From assembly GCF_041435495.1 (NCBI RefSeq), contig NZ_CP108644.1, forward strand, positions 4,945,501 to 5,009,500: a stretch of DNA of 64,000 nt, in the 5' to 3' direction. A program made the position numbers and the translations under genes. The DNA comes from Streptomyces sp. NBC_01116. GTDB lineage: Bacteria; Actinomycetota; Actinomycetes; Streptomycetales; Streptomycetaceae. The notes beneath the pieces are model-generated. The model made no database searches, was not told where the DNA came from, and was given only the letters and a program-made list of their open reading frames with translations. Positions 1-8,569 of the stretch are shown here, piece by piece. Numbering within the stretch: the first letter of the stretch is position 1; each line of letters opens with the position of its first letter.

Positions 1-2
1 TG

Positions 3-392
3 CGGGCCCACCGTCTGCCCGACCTCCATGACGTACAGGGCAAGGGGCGGGCCCGTGCGGCGGGGCTGGATCCCGCACGGCTCCTCGATCTCGGGTTCGC
101 CCTGTTCGCCGGGGCCCGGCTGCCAGGTGTGCGGCTCATCCACCAGAGCACCGACCAGGGTGTTCAGGTGTGGGTGACCCGGGAGAACGGGGCCGGAGCG
201 ATGGCCGCTTCGGGGGAGGAGGTGTGGCAGTACGGGCCCGGGTTCCTCTGGGAGGAGATCGAGCAAGCGTGGTGGGAGTACGAGGCGGTGGGACGGCCCG
301 ACGCCGGGCAGTTCGGACTGACCGTGACCGACCGGGGCCAGCGGGTATGGCTCCGCGACCCACGCGACGTCATCCGGCCCAGCCGGGTGTAG
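3..392 (+). CDS. C-terminal part of a methyltransferase-like protein (5' end outside window)
   Basis: The frame is open from the first bases of the window to a TAG stop, so this is the last 129 residues of a gene that begins upstream. The tail (GQFGLTVTDRGQRVWLRDP near the end) resembles the C-terminal region of actinobacterial protein-L-isoaspartate O-methyltransferase-like proteins, which often finish with a 'FGLTV...VWLDDP' stretch. The SAM-binding core would lie outside the window, so the call rests on the tail alone. The internal GTG at 129 is not the likely start because the frame reads on upstream with good coding character. Confidence 0.5.
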   Translation, partial: RAHRLPDLHDVQGKGRARAAGLDPARLLDLGFALFAGARLPGVRLIHQSTDQGVQVWVTRENGAGAMAASGEEVWQYGPGFLWEEIEQAWWEYEAVGRPDAGQFGLTVTDRGQRVWLRDPRDVIRPSRV

Positions 393-520
393 TCCGCGTA
401 CGGGATCGGGCTGTGGACGGGCGGGCCTGTGCCTGCAATAGCCGACTTGGCGGGCGCAGACGTTATGCCGACCGGCATGTTCGCACGGCCCGTGGGGCGG
501 ATCCGCCACCGCCCCAGCCC

Positions 521-1213
521 TCATTGTCCCGAGGCGCTCCCATCCGGGACAGGTCCGGCCGATCCCCGCGCCGGTCCCTGGTGGGCCCTCAGGTGGGCCC
601 GTTCGCCCTGGTGGCCGAAGAGGACGAGGAGTTCGACCGTCCGGTCGTCGTCGGGGCCCAGCCAGTGCGGCACGTGGGTGTCGAACTCGGCCGCCTCGCC
701 CGGCTTCAGGACCAGGGTGCGTTCGCCCAGGATCAGGCGTAGCCGTCCGGTCAGTACGTACAGCCACTCGAAGCCCTCGTGGGTCCGCAGGGTCGGTTCG
801 GTGTCCGGGCCCGGCGGGATCAGCAGCTTGTGGGCCTGGACGCCGCCGGGGCGGCTGAGCGGTACGTAGGTGAGGCCGTCGCGGGTGACCGGGCGGAGGT
901 GGATGCGCGGGTCGCCCGTGCGGGGTGCGCCCACCAGTTCGTCCAGCGGTACCGCGTGGACCTCCGCCAGCGGCAGCAGCAACTCCAGCGTGGGCCTGCG
1001 CGTGCCGCCCTCCAAGCGGGACAGGGTGCTCTCGTTGATCCCGGTCCGCTCGGCCAGCTCGGCGAGCGTCATCCCGTGCCTGCGCCGCAGTTCGCGGAGG
1101 CGGGGACCCACCGCGGCCAGGACGTCGTCCTTGGGCTTCCTGGCGCCCTTGGGTGTCCGTCCTGCTGTGTCCGCCGTGTCTTCCGTGTCTGCTGTGCCTT
1201 CGCCGGGTGCCAT
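521..1213 (-). CDS. XRE-family regulator with C-terminal cupin domain
   Basis: A 230-residue DNA-binding regulator. Residues about 30-85 form an HTH_3 domain (RELRRRHGMTLAELAERTG, then INESTLSRLEGG), and residues about 120-205 form a small cupin barrel (THEGFEWLYVLTGRLRLILG, FDTHVPHWLG). XRE-cupin proteins usually sense a small metabolite and regulate an adjacent or divergent gene. Here that is the methyltransferase starting at 1332. I chose the ATG at 1213 because the upstream in-frame extension is arginine-rich and poorly coding and would overlap the neighbour. An 8-bp palindrome CTTGCAAG (1244-1251) lies between the two starts and is a candidate operator half. Confidence 0.85.
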   Translation of the reverse strand: MAPGEGTADTEDTADTAGRTPKGARKPKDDVLAAVGPRLRELRRRHGMTLAELAERTGINESTLSRLEGGTRRPTLELLLPLAEVHAVPLDELVGAPRTGDPRIHLRPVTRDGLTYVPLSRPGGVQAHKLLIPPGPDTEPTLRTHEGFEWLYVLTGRLRLILGERTLVLKPGEAAEFDTHVPHWLGPDDDRTVELLVLFGHQGERAHLRAHQGPARGSAGPVPDGSASGQ

Positions 1214-1331
1214 GTCTGCCAGGTTGCCGAAACGGCATGGGAGCTTGCAAGAGAGGCAGGCCGCAGCGCACCTTCCTGTCCAGTGGGCGGCTCGTCCGGA
1301 GCGGCCTCCACGGGCATGAAAGGGAACAGCG

Positions 1332-2000
1332 ATGAGCAGCGACACCACCGGTGCCACCGGCGCCACCGACTCCGCCGCCTTCTGGGAGAACCACTACGCC
1401 GGCGTCGACGCGCAGTGGGGCACCCGCCCCAACGCCGTGCTCTCCGAGGTCGTCACCGCCCTGGCCCCCGCACCGGGCGACGGCGGGCGGGCGCTGGACC
1501 TGGGCTGCGGGCACGGCGGCGACGCGCTCTGGCTCGCCTCGCTCGGCTGGGACGTGACCGCCGTCGACGTCTCGTCCACCGCCCTGGGCCGGGTCGCCGC
1601 CGGAGCCGCCGCGGCCGGGCTCGCCGACCGCGTCCACCCGAGCCGGCACGACCTGGCCCGGTCCTTCCCCGACGGGACCTTCGGTCTCGTGACCGCCAGC
1701 TATTTCCACACCCCTGTGGAGATCCCCCGCGAGCAGGTGCTCCGGCGCGCCGCCGAGGCCGTCGCCCCCGGCGGCCTGCTCGTGCTGGTCGAGCACGCCT
1801 CGCTCGCCCCCTGGTCCTGGCGGGACGGCCACGAGGACGTACGCTTCCCCGCCCCCGACGACGTACTCGCGTCCCTGCGGCTCGACGACGCATGGCGGAC
1901 CGAGCGGTGCCACGCGCCCCGGCGGACCGCCACCGGACCGGGCGGTGAGACCGCCACCGTGACCGACAACGTCATCGCCGTCCGTCGCGACCGCGACTGA
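1332..2000 (+). CDS. Class I SAM-dependent methyltransferase
   Basis: A 222-residue cytoplasmic methyltransferase of the Methyltransf_25/thiopurine-MT-like type. Motif I is LDLGCGHGGDALWLASLGWD (about residues 55-74), followed by the acidic loop TAVDVSSTALGRV. A late motif reads EAVAPGGLLVLVEHAS. The short N-terminus (FWENHYAGVDAQWGTRPN) resembles tellurite-resistance/TehB-like methyltransferases, but the substrate cannot be told. The ATG follows a purine-rich AAAGGGAA. The gene is divergent from the XRE-cupin regulator, which is its most likely controller. Confidence 0.85.
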   Translation: MSSDTTGATGATDSAAFWENHYAGVDAQWGTRPNAVLSEVVTALAPAPGDGGRALDLGCGHGGDALWLASLGWDVTAVDVSSTALGRVAAGAAAAGLADRVHPSRHDLARSFPDGTFGLVTASYFHTPVEIPREQVLRRAAEAVAPGGLLVLVEHASLAPWSWRDGHEDVRFPAPDDVLASLRLDDAWRTERCHAPRRTATGPGGETATVTDNVIAVRRDRD

Positions 2001-2034
2001 AGCCGCCCGCCGGGACCACGACCGGCCCCGTCCG

Positions 2035-2571
2035 CTACGCCGACGTGTCCGGCTCCGCCTGGCGGGCCGGCCCGCGCGGGTCGGGGGAGGCCACCGCGTC
2101 CTGGGCCGTCACCCGGTCCTGCCCGGCGATCTCCCGGGTCTGCTCCGCCACCCACTCGGGGCTGATCGCCGGAGGCTCGCCCGGCACCTTGTCGCTCACG
2201 AACAGGCAGAACGGGTGGCCCACCGGGTCGAACATCACCCGTACGTCGGGCTGCGGCTGGAACTCCGCGGGTGTCGCGCCCTCCGCCACCGCGTGGGCCA
2301 CGCCCGACTCCAGGTCGGTCACCTCGAAGTCCAGGTGCAGCATCATCAGCTGGTCGCCGGGGGACGCGGGCCAGACCGGGGGGACATACGGCTCCGCGGT
2401 CTGGAACCCCAGGCCCGAGCCGCCGCCGGGCGGGAGGAGCTTGACCCAGCCGGGCTCCTTCTGCACCGGCTCCCACCCGAGGAGCCGGCGGTAGAAGTCC
2501 GCCAGTTCCGCCGGGTCCGGGGCGTCGAGCACCGTGCTGGACAGGGTCAGGGTCGGGCGGGGCGTGGTCAC
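2035..2571 (-). CDS. VOC-family (glyoxalase/bleomycin-resistance fold) protein
   Basis: A 178-residue protein with paired beta-alpha-beta-beta-beta modules of the vicinal oxygen chelate superfamily. Module one begins LSSTVLDAPDPAELADFYRR. Module two includes MLHLDFEVTDLESGVAHAVA and ends VMFDPVGHPFCLFVSD, the usual closing motif. The last 40 residues are a charged, proline-rich tail. Family members range from dioxygenases to antibiotic-binding proteins and nothing here fixes the substrate. It converges with the upstream methyltransferase, with 34 bp between stops. Confidence 0.8.
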   Translation of the reverse strand: MTTPRPTLTLSSTVLDAPDPAELADFYRRLLGWEPVQKEPGWVKLLPPGGGSGLGFQTAEPYVPPVWPASPGDQLMMLHLDFEVTDLESGVAHAVAEGATPAEFQPQPDVRVMFDPVGHPFCLFVSDKVPGEPPAISPEWVAEQTREIAGQDRVTAQDAVASPDPRGPARQAEPDTSA

Positions 2572-2660
2572 GGTGGGCCTCCTCGTGCCGAAGGTGTGCC
2601 GATGCGCCTACCCCGTGGCGTCGCGCTCACCGGCCGGGCCCCGACACTGCCCCGACCGGC

Positions 2661-3761
2661 TCATCGCACGATGTCGTCGTACCCGTCGATCTCGCGCGGG
2701 TCCCGCGTCCCCGGGCCGATGTACGTCGCCGAGGGGCGCACCAGGCGGCCCGTGCGCTTCTGCTCCAGGATGTGCGCCGACCAGCCCGCCGTACGGGCAC
2801 AGGTGAACATCGACGTGAACATGTGCGCCGGGACCTCCGCGAAGTCCAGCACGATCGCCGCCCAGAACTCCACGTTCGTCGCCAGGACGCGGTCCGGACG
2901 CCGCGCGTGCAGCTCCTCCAGCGCCGCCTTCTCCAGCGCCTCCGCCACCTCGAAGCGCGGGGCGGCCAGCTCGCGGGCCGTGCGGCGCAGGACGCGGGCG
3001 CGGGGGTCCTCGGCGCGGTAGACGCGGTGGCCGAAGCCCATCAGGCGTTCGCCCCGGTCCAGTGCCTGCTTCACGTACGCGCTCGCGTCGCCCGTACGCT
3101 CGATCTCCTCGATCATGCCGAGGACCCGGGACGGGGCGCCGCCGTGCAGCGGGCCCGACATCGCGCCCACCGCGCCGGACAGGGCGGCCGCGACGTCCGC
3201 GCCCGTCGAGGCGATGACCCGGGCCGTGAACGTCGACGCGTTCATGCCGTGCTCGGCCGCCGACGTCCAGTACGCGTCGACCGCCTTCACGTGCTTCGGG
3301 TCCGGCTCGCCGCGCCAGCGGATCATGAACCGCTCCACCACCGACTGCGCCTTGTCGATCTCGCTCTGCGGCACCATCGGCCGCCCCTGGCCGCGCGCCG
3401 ACTGGGCGACGTAGGACAGCGCCATCACGGCCGCTCGCGCCAGGTCGTCGCGGGCGGTCGCCTCGTCGATGTCCAGCAGCGGTTTCAGGCCCCAGACGGG
3501 CGCCAGCATCGCCAGGGCCGACTGCACGTCGACCCGGATGTCACCGGAGTGCACGGGGATCGGGAACGGCTCGGCGGGCGGCAGCCCGGGGTTGAACGCC
3601 CCGTCCACCAGCAGGCCCCACACGTTTCCGAACGAGACGTGGCCGACGAGATCCTCGATGTCGACCCCGCGGTAACGGAGCGAACCGCCTTCCTTGTCCG
3701 GTTCGGCGATCTCCGTTTCGAACGCGACGACTCCCTCAAGACCGGGTACGAAGTCGGACAT
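2661..3761 (-). CDS. citA: Citrate synthase (type II-like, short form)
   Basis: A 366-residue enzyme condensing acetyl-CoA with oxaloacetate, entry step of the TCA cycle. Family landmarks are present: [11 protein letters not shown] (first catalytic His region), [14 protein letters not shown] (second catalytic His) and [14 protein letters not shown] containing the catalytic Asp. The N-terminus ([30 protein letters not shown]) is typical of Gram-positive citrate synthases. Streptomyces carry several paralogues, and this one could also act as a 2-methylcitrate synthase. It is divergent from pdxH, with a 268-bp intergenic region. Confidence 0.9.
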   Translation of the reverse strand: MSDFVPGLEGVVAFETEIAEPDKEGGSLRYRGVDIEDLVGHVSFGNVWGLLVDGAFNPGLPPAEPFPIPVHSGDIRVDVQSALAMLAPVWGLKPLLDIDEATARDDLARAAVMALSYVAQSARGQGRPMVPQSEIDKAQSVVERFMIRWRGEPDPKHVKAVDAYWTSAAEHGMNASTFTARVIASTGADVAAALSGAVGAMSGPLHGGAPSRVLGMIEEIERTGDASAYVKQALDRGERLMGFGHRVYRAEDPRARVLRRTARELAAPRFEVAEALEKAALEELHARRPDRVLATNVEFWAAIVLDFAEVPAHMFTSMFTCARTAGWSAHILEQKRTGRLVRPSATYIGPGTRDPREIDGYDDIVR

Positions 3762-4029
3762 CAGGCGGCTCCCTCAGTTCGGCGGGCGGCGGGCGGCGTG
3801 CTGTGGTCGGGCGGCCCTGGCGTACGCGGAGCACGTGCGTCAAGGCCGCTGTGTGCAAAGGCCGCTGCTGTGCGAAGGACTCCCCAGGACACAGGGGCCT
3901 GTCCCAAGATATTGGCGGGTTCCCACGGAGCGGGGAAGCGTGACATCCGGCACAGGGGTCCATTTCGACGGCGCGTGGTTACGGGCCCTCCCCGCCGGGC
4001 ACACTGGGCCGCTGCGGCAGGATGGGCCC

Positions 4030-4821
4030 GTGACCACACCAGATCACTCCGTGCCGAATCCGGATCATGCTGTGCCCGCACCGGATCACGCCGCCCATCA
4101 TCAGGCTCCTTCCGCCAGGCCCTCCGCCGGGCCCTCCCGTAAGCCCTCCCCTACCGATTCCACCACCGATCCGGCGGCGATGCGCGAGCAGTACCGCTCG
4201 GAGGACTTCACCGAGCGCGACCTCAGCCCCGATCCGATGGACCAGTTCGCCCGCTGGTTCCGCCAGGTCGCCGTCGGCGGGGTGCTGCACGAGCCCAACG
4301 CGATGATCGTCTCCACCGCCGCTCCAGACGGCCGCCCGTCCTCGCGCACCGTGCTGCTCAAGCAGTACGACGACCGGGGCTTCGTCTTCTTCACGAACTA
4401 CGACTCCCGCAAGGGCCGCGAGCTGGCCGCCAACCCGTACGTCTCGCTGCTGTTCCCCTGGCACCCGATGGCCCGCCAGGTCATCGTCACCGGCACCGCC
4501 CTGCGCACCTCCCGCGAGGAGACCGTGGGCTACTTCCGCACCCGCCCGCACGGCTCCCAGCTCGGCGCGTGGGCCAGCGCCCAGTCCACGGTCGTCGACT
4601 CCCGCGAGGAGCTGATCCGGCGGTACGAGGAGCTGGCCGCCCGCTACCCCGAGGGCGAGAAGGTCCCGGCCCCGCCGCACTGGGGAGGCTTCCGGGTGGT
4701 GCCCGAGACCATCGAGTTCTGGCAGGGGCACGAGAACCGGCTGCACGACCGGCTGCGGTACGTGAGGGAGGGCGACGAGCCGGGCGTCGGGAAGTGGCGG
4801 GTGGAGCGGCTCTGCCCGTGA
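4030..4821 (+). CDS. pdxH: Pyridoxine/pyridoxamine 5'-phosphate oxidase
   Basis: FMN-dependent oxidase making pyridoxal 5'-phosphate from PNP/PMP. The conserved core starts near [23 protein letters not shown]-binding segments are [20 protein letters not shown] and [28 protein letters not shown] and the terminal WRVERLCP match the family (usually RLSP/RLAP). The GTG at 4030 gives 263 residues with a 50-residue leader carrying three imperfect 'PDH' repeats (TPDHSV/NPDHAV/APDHAA). An internal ATG at 4180 would give the standard-length enzyme (213 residues). Neither has an obvious strong Shine-Dalgarno, so the start is uncertain. Confidence 0.92.
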   Translation: MTTPDHSVPNPDHAVPAPDHAAHHQAPSARPSAGPSRKPSPTDSTTDPAAMREQYRSEDFTERDLSPDPMDQFARWFRQVAVGGVLHEPNAMIVSTAAPDGRPSSRTVLLKQYDDRGFVFFTNYDSRKGRELAANPYVSLLFPWHPMARQVIVTGTALRTSREETVGYFRTRPHGSQLGAWASAQSTVVDSREELIRRYEELAARYPEGEKVPAPPHWGGFRVVPETIEFWQGHENRLHDRLRYVREGDEPGVGKWRVERLCP

Positions 4822-5176
4822 TCCGCTGATCCGCACTCCGTGAGGGCCGCGGAGGCTGGGGGCCTGTGGACCTGCGGGCCTGCGGGACTCGGCGAGGGTC
4901 TGCGGGACTCGGTGAGGGCCTGCGGGGGCCGGAAAACGCAGAAACCCGCAGGCTCGGGTTCCTCCGTGCACAGAGGAGCCGGCCGGACTTACCGGCGAGC
5001 CTGCGGGTCGGTGACTGCTGGGAATTGGCCGGCGTCCGGCCTGCACTGCAGAAAGAGTGCGACGACGGGCGTCAGCCCGCAGTCACCTCACGAGTCCGAG
5101 AAGAAATCACTTCCGGAACACCTCCTTTCCTGTGTGCCCACAGCCTAGAAGCGCCCCGGATCGCGGTTCAACCGAT
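4822..5176. other. Gene-free convergent interval with direct repeats and long stem-loops
   Basis: No convincing gene is present between the stops of pdxH and the phytase gene. From about 4880 to 4925 the sequence holds two copies of a 19-bp direct repeat beginning CTGCGGGACTCGG, plus a partial third. From 4944 to 5087 there are two adjacent multi-arm inverted-repeat structures, described as a separate feature. The last 60 bp before 5177 are comparatively AT-rich and hold nothing recognisable. Confidence 0.6.
4944..5087 (-). ncRNA. Two adjacent branched stem-loop structures (3'UTR/terminator or structured RNA)
   Basis: Structure one: perfect 13-bp outer stem 4944-4956/4996-5008, closing two hairpins, 4957-4964/4973-4980 (8 bp with one G-U) and CCGG 4983-4986/4992-4995. 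Structure two: perfect 9-bp outer stem 5010-5018/5079-5087, closing three hairpins: GGCCGG 5027-5032/5036-5041, GCACT 5043-5047/5056-5060 and CGGGC 5066-5070/5075-5079. Read on the minus strand, the block follows the phytase stop and ends with the T-rich stretch TTTCTGCGTTTT, so it could be that gene's terminator. The branching is far more elaborate than a normal terminator. I recognise no known RNA family. Confidence 0.45.
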
Positions 5177-6592
5177 TTATTCGGTGACCTTTTCCGTGCC
5201 GATCTTTCCACCGTCGTTCGTGAGGCCCAGCGCGCCCCGCACCTTCCTCAGATCGACGAACTTGAAGCCGGTGGCCTCCCGTCCGTCCTGCGCGGGGGTG
5301 GCGTTGCCGTCCTGGACGACGAGCAGGCCGCCCGGGTACCGGCTGCCGAGCGGCTCGTTCAGCACCGCCGCGCCGTCACAGACCTCGGACCCGTCCAGCG
5401 TCTCCGAGGCCGCCGTCACGCGGAAGCCGCCCGCGTACACGGGAACGGGAACAGCGCCGTTCCCGCGGCCGGTCCCGTTCCCGCGGCCGGCCCGGCGGGC
5501 GTACGCGGCGAAGGTGTCGTCGCCCTGGCTGGAGGCCAGCAGATAACGGTCGCCGTTCCGCCCGGGGAGCAGGGTCAGCCCTTCCACGTCGGCCGAGACA
5601 CGGGTGCCGCCGAAGCCCGGGTCCTTCCCGGGGGCGCACTCCTCGCTCTCCTCGTCGTACGTCCCCGGCACGCCGTACTCACGGACCCTGTCCACCAGCA
5701 CCGGCTTCCCCCGCAGGTCGGCGGGCATCCGCCAGATGCCCACGTCCTCCTGGCCGGCGTAGAGCGTGCCGTCCGCCGGGTCGACCACCATCCCCTCGAC
5801 CTGGGGCAGTTCGCCCGGCTCGCCGCAGGGCGTCCAGGACGTGCCGTCGGGCAGCCGGAACGCGGAGGGCAGGTCGAGGCTCCGGACCTTGCGGTACGTC
5901 ACGGTGCCGGACCGGGTCGGGAGCAGCTCCAGCAGCGCGACCGACGTGCGGTTGCGCCGGCTGACCAGGGCGTACGAACGGCCGCTGCGGCGGTCCGTCC
6001 AGGTGGCCAGGCCGTACGCCGTCGTCTGCTCGTTGACCTCGTCCTGGTCGGCGGAGAACACCCGGGGCGCGGCCGGGTCGGTGACGTCTCTCAGCGGGCC
6101 GCCCGGCCGGGACGGGTCGATGCGGTGGATACGCAGCCGGTCGTGGCCCCGGTCGGAGGTGACGGCCAGGTCGGCCGTCCCGCCCGGGGACAGCCGCAGT
6201 CCGTGCACCAGGTCGACGTTGTTGAAGCGGCCCGGGGCGTCGTCGGGGCCGGGCGCGGCGGGGGCGGGCAGCGACTGCACCAGGCGGGCGTCCAGACCGT
6301 AGACCCGCAGCCCGCCCTCCTTGGCGGTGGCGATCACCAGGGTGTCGTCCGGGGCGGCGGGATTGCGCCAGATCGCGGGGTCGTCCGCGTTGGCGTTTCC
6401 GCCCTGCTCGTCGTCGTACAGCGTGGCGGTCTCGGCGCGCGGGGTGACGGCCGGGAGCGGCCGGGAGCCGTCCTGCCGGGCGGCGGGCGCGGCAGGTGCG
6501 GCGGGCGCCGGGGCGGCGGCGACGAGTGTCGCGAGCGCGGCGCATACGGCGAGGGTGGCCGCCGTCGGACGTGCGGTGCGGAAGGGCGTCAC
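5177..6592 (-). CDS. Secreted phytase (beta-propeller, 3-phytase family)
   Basis: A 471-residue exported enzyme predicted to release phosphate from myo-inositol hexakisphosphate, so a phosphate-scavenging role. The N-terminus has a signal peptide: MTPFRTARPTAA, a hydrophobic Ala/Leu/Val core, then an Ala-Pro-rich cleavage region. Family landmarks are NADDPAIWRNPAAPDDTLVI, ATAKEGGLRVYGLDA, NNVDLVHGLRL, QVEGMVVDPADGTLYAGQED and SADVEGLTLLP. The GTG at 6592 is preceded by AAGGAG seven bases away and begins the signal peptide. The long upstream extension is low-complexity and discarded. A GNGTGRGNG stretch near residue 390 is a small duplication. Confidence 0.88.
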   Translation of the reverse strand: MTPFRTARPTAATLAVCAALATLVAAAPAPAAPAAPAARQDGSRPLPAVTPRAETATLYDDEQGGNANADDPAIWRNPAAPDDTLVIATAKEGGLRVYGLDARLVQSLPAPAAPGPDDAPGRFNNVDLVHGLRLSPGGTADLAVTSDRGHDRLRIHRIDPSRPGGPLRDVTDPAAPRVFSADQDEVNEQTTAYGLATWTDRRSGRSYALVSRRNRTSVALLELLPTRSGTVTYRKVRSLDLPSAFRLPDGTSWTPCGEPGELPQVEGMVVDPADGTLYAGQEDVGIWRMPADLRGKPVLVDRVREYGVPGTYDEESEECAPGKDPGFGGTRVSADVEGLTLLPGRNGDRYLLASSQGDDTFAAYARRAGRGNGTGRGNGAVPVPVYAGGFRVTAASETLDGSEVCDGAAVLNEPLGSRYPGGLLVVQDGNATPAQDGREATGFKFVDLRKVRGALGLTNDGGKIGTEKVTE

Positions 6593-6984
6593 GGAGGAGC
6601 TCCTTGCGGTCGAGGGGCGGAGGAGCGGGCGGTGGAGAGGGTGGAGGAGCAGACGGAGGTGCGGGCGCAGGAGCGTTCGGAACGAAGGCGTGTGCGAGGG
6701 CGACCCAAGGCTGGGCGTGCCCGGTGGACTCCGGGTGACGTCGTCGTCACGCAGGGCCGTGCCGCCGGTGAACTCCCCGCGACGGAGGGGGCGACGGCCT
6801 CCGGGCGCTGTTGCGGTGTGGCGTGAAAGCGATGGTGGGGGTGACGCGGAACCGACCGGTGGGAGAAATGATTTCGGTGAAGTTGATGTGTGCTGGGTCA
6901 CGTTCGAGTTGAATGGTCTGACGTGCGGCAATACACGCGGCGACGCGTGGGGAAACGGCGGACACGTTCTGCGGGGGGTGCGGA
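6593..6984. other. Divergent promoter region, no gene seen
   Basis: This separates the phytase gene from the PAS-protein gene. Bases 6600-6760 are purine-rich with no sensible ORF. The AT-richer stretch 6860-6945 contains TTGAAT at 6909 followed 17 bases later by TACACG, a possible -35/-10 pair for the downstream gene. I see no recognisable PHO box next to the phytase start. Confidence 0.35.
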
Positions 6985-8403
6985 GTGGGTGCTTCCAGGA
7001 GCAGCGGGACCACCGACGAGCTCGGGCCGGACGAGGATTCCGGCGGCGGGCCCCCGGGGTGCTCCGCCGACCCCGGGCCGCCGGCCGGCGAGGGCGGGAC
7101 CCCCGGTGAGCCTCCCGGGTCCGAACTGCTGGCCGCGCTGCTCGACGGCATGGACGCGGCGCTCTGCGCGTTCGACGCGGACGGCACGGTCACCCACTGG
7201 AACCGCGAGGCCGAACGCGTCCTCGGCTGGACGGCGCGCGAGGCCGTGGGACGGGCCGGTTTCGCGGGCTGGGCGGTGCGCCGGGCCGACGCGGAAGAGG
7301 TGCGGGCGCGGCTGATGTCGGCCATGGACGCGCCGGGGCGGCAGGTGCACGAGTTCGCCCTGCTGCGCAAGGACGGCGGCCGGGTGCTCGTGCGGACCCA
7401 GTCCGCCGGGGTGCGCGGCGCGGACGGGAAGCCCGCCGGGGTCTACTGCGCGTTCAGCGAGGTGCACGCCCAGATCGACCTGGAGCGGGCCATCGCGCTG
7501 AGCGAGGCACTGCTGGAGGACGCGTCCTGGGGCGTGGTCCTCGTCGACGTCGACCTGCGCCCGACGGTCGTCAACGCGTACGCGGCCCGCGCGCTCGGCG
7601 GGGGCCGCACCGCCCTCCTCGGCCGTCCGCTCGGCGAACTGGTGGTCCAGGGCGTCGAGGAGCTGGAGGCGGCCCTGCACCATGTGCTCGCCGAAGGCGC
7701 CCCGAGCGCCCCGGCCGAGGTGTGGGTGACCCTGCGGACGGCGGAGGGCGAACGCCGCCGGTGCTGGCGCAGCGGATTCCTGCGGCTGGCCTCGCCGCTG
7801 ACGGAGGAGCCGGTTCCGCTCGGGGTGGGATGGCTGTTCCGGGACGTCACCGCCGACCGGCTCGCGGAGCAGGAGGCCGACCGGCTGCGGTTCCGGACGA
7901 GCCAGCTGCACCGGGCCGCCCGTACGGCCTCCGAGTGCGAGGACCCGATGGAGGCGGCGACCTCCCTGCTGGACTTCGCGCTCGCCGGGTTCGCCGACCA
8001 CGTCCTGGTCGACCTGGTGGCGGGCGAGCGCCTGGTGCGCACGGCCGCCACCCCCTCCGACGCTCCCGGCCCCTGCCTCCCGGTGTCCGGCGGCGCCATC
8101 CCGGCCCGCTACGGCCCCGGCCACCCGGCGCTCCGGTCCGTCGAGCGCACCGGCACCGTCCGTACGAGCGCGGGCGGCGGGGACGCCGCACCGTCCTGGG
8201 CCGCGGAACGGCGCTGGCCCCGGGACGCGGCGCACGCCCTCTGCGCGGTGCTCCGGAGCCGGGGCCGGACGCTGGGTGTGCTGACGTTCCTCCGCGCGGC
8301 GAACCGGTCCGCGTTCGAACGTACGGACGCGGCGTACGCGGAGACGGTCGCGGCCCGGGTCGCGGGCGCGGTCGACCTGGCGCAGGTGACGGCGGGGGCG
8401 TAG
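6985..8403 (+). CDS. PAS-PAS-GAF sensory protein without an output domain
   Basis: A 472-residue cytoplasmic protein with no transmembrane segment. After a Gly/Pro-rich leader of about 40 residues there is a first PAS domain (LLDGMDAALCAFDADGTVTH, NREAERVLGWTAREAVG) at about 48-160. A second PAS-like domain follows (SWGVVLVDVDLRPTVVNAYA) at about 175-285, then a GAF-like region at about 300-465. Streptomyces relatives often end in a PP2C/SpoIIE phosphatase. Here the protein stops after the GAF, so it is either a stand-alone sensor or acts through a partner. The GTG start follows GGGGGG. Confidence 0.75.
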   Translation: MGASRSSGTTDELGPDEDSGGGPPGCSADPGPPAGEGGTPGEPPGSELLAALLDGMDAALCAFDADGTVTHWNREAERVLGWTAREAVGRAGFAGWAVRRADAEEVRARLMSAMDAPGRQVHEFALLRKDGGRVLVRTQSAGVRGADGKPAGVYCAFSEVHAQIDLERAIALSEALLEDASWGVVLVDVDLRPTVVNAYAARALGGGRTALLGRPLGELVVQGVEELEAALHHVLAEGAPSAPAEVWVTLRTAEGERRRCWRSGFLRLASPLTEEPVPLGVGWLFRDVTADRLAEQEADRLRFRTSQLHRAARTASECEDPMEAATSLLDFALAGFADHVLVDLVAGERLVRTAATPSDAPGPCLPVSGGAIPARYGPGHPALRSVERTGTVRTSAGGGDAAPSWAAERRWPRDAAHALCAVLRSRGRTLGVLTFLRAANRSAFERTDAAYAETVAARVAGAVDLAQVTAGA

Positions 8404-8569
8404 CAGGGCTCCCGCCGCGCCTCACCCGGGCCTCATCACCCGGGCCTGCCGCGACTCACCCGCGCTTGCCCGCCCTGGCAGGGCGGTCTGCTCCAGGCGG
8501 TCTGCTTCCGGCGGTCTGCTTCCGGTAGTTCGCTGCGGGGTACGGGCGCTCAGGGCCGTACCCGGGAGC
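8404..8569. repeat. Short direct repeats between convergent genes
   Basis: Between the two convergent stops lie three tandem 14-bp units, GGCGGTCTGCTCCA (8482-8495) and GGCGGTCTGCTTCC (8496-8509 and 8510-8523). Just upstream is an imperfect duplication of TCACCCGGGCCT. No terminator-like hairpin with a T run was found. Confidence 0.6.

Noticed and set aside
4944-5087. Known riboswitch class for the structured element
   Set aside because: It lies downstream of both flanking genes and I see no conserved core of the cobalamin, TPP, SAM, FMN or c-di-AMP classes.
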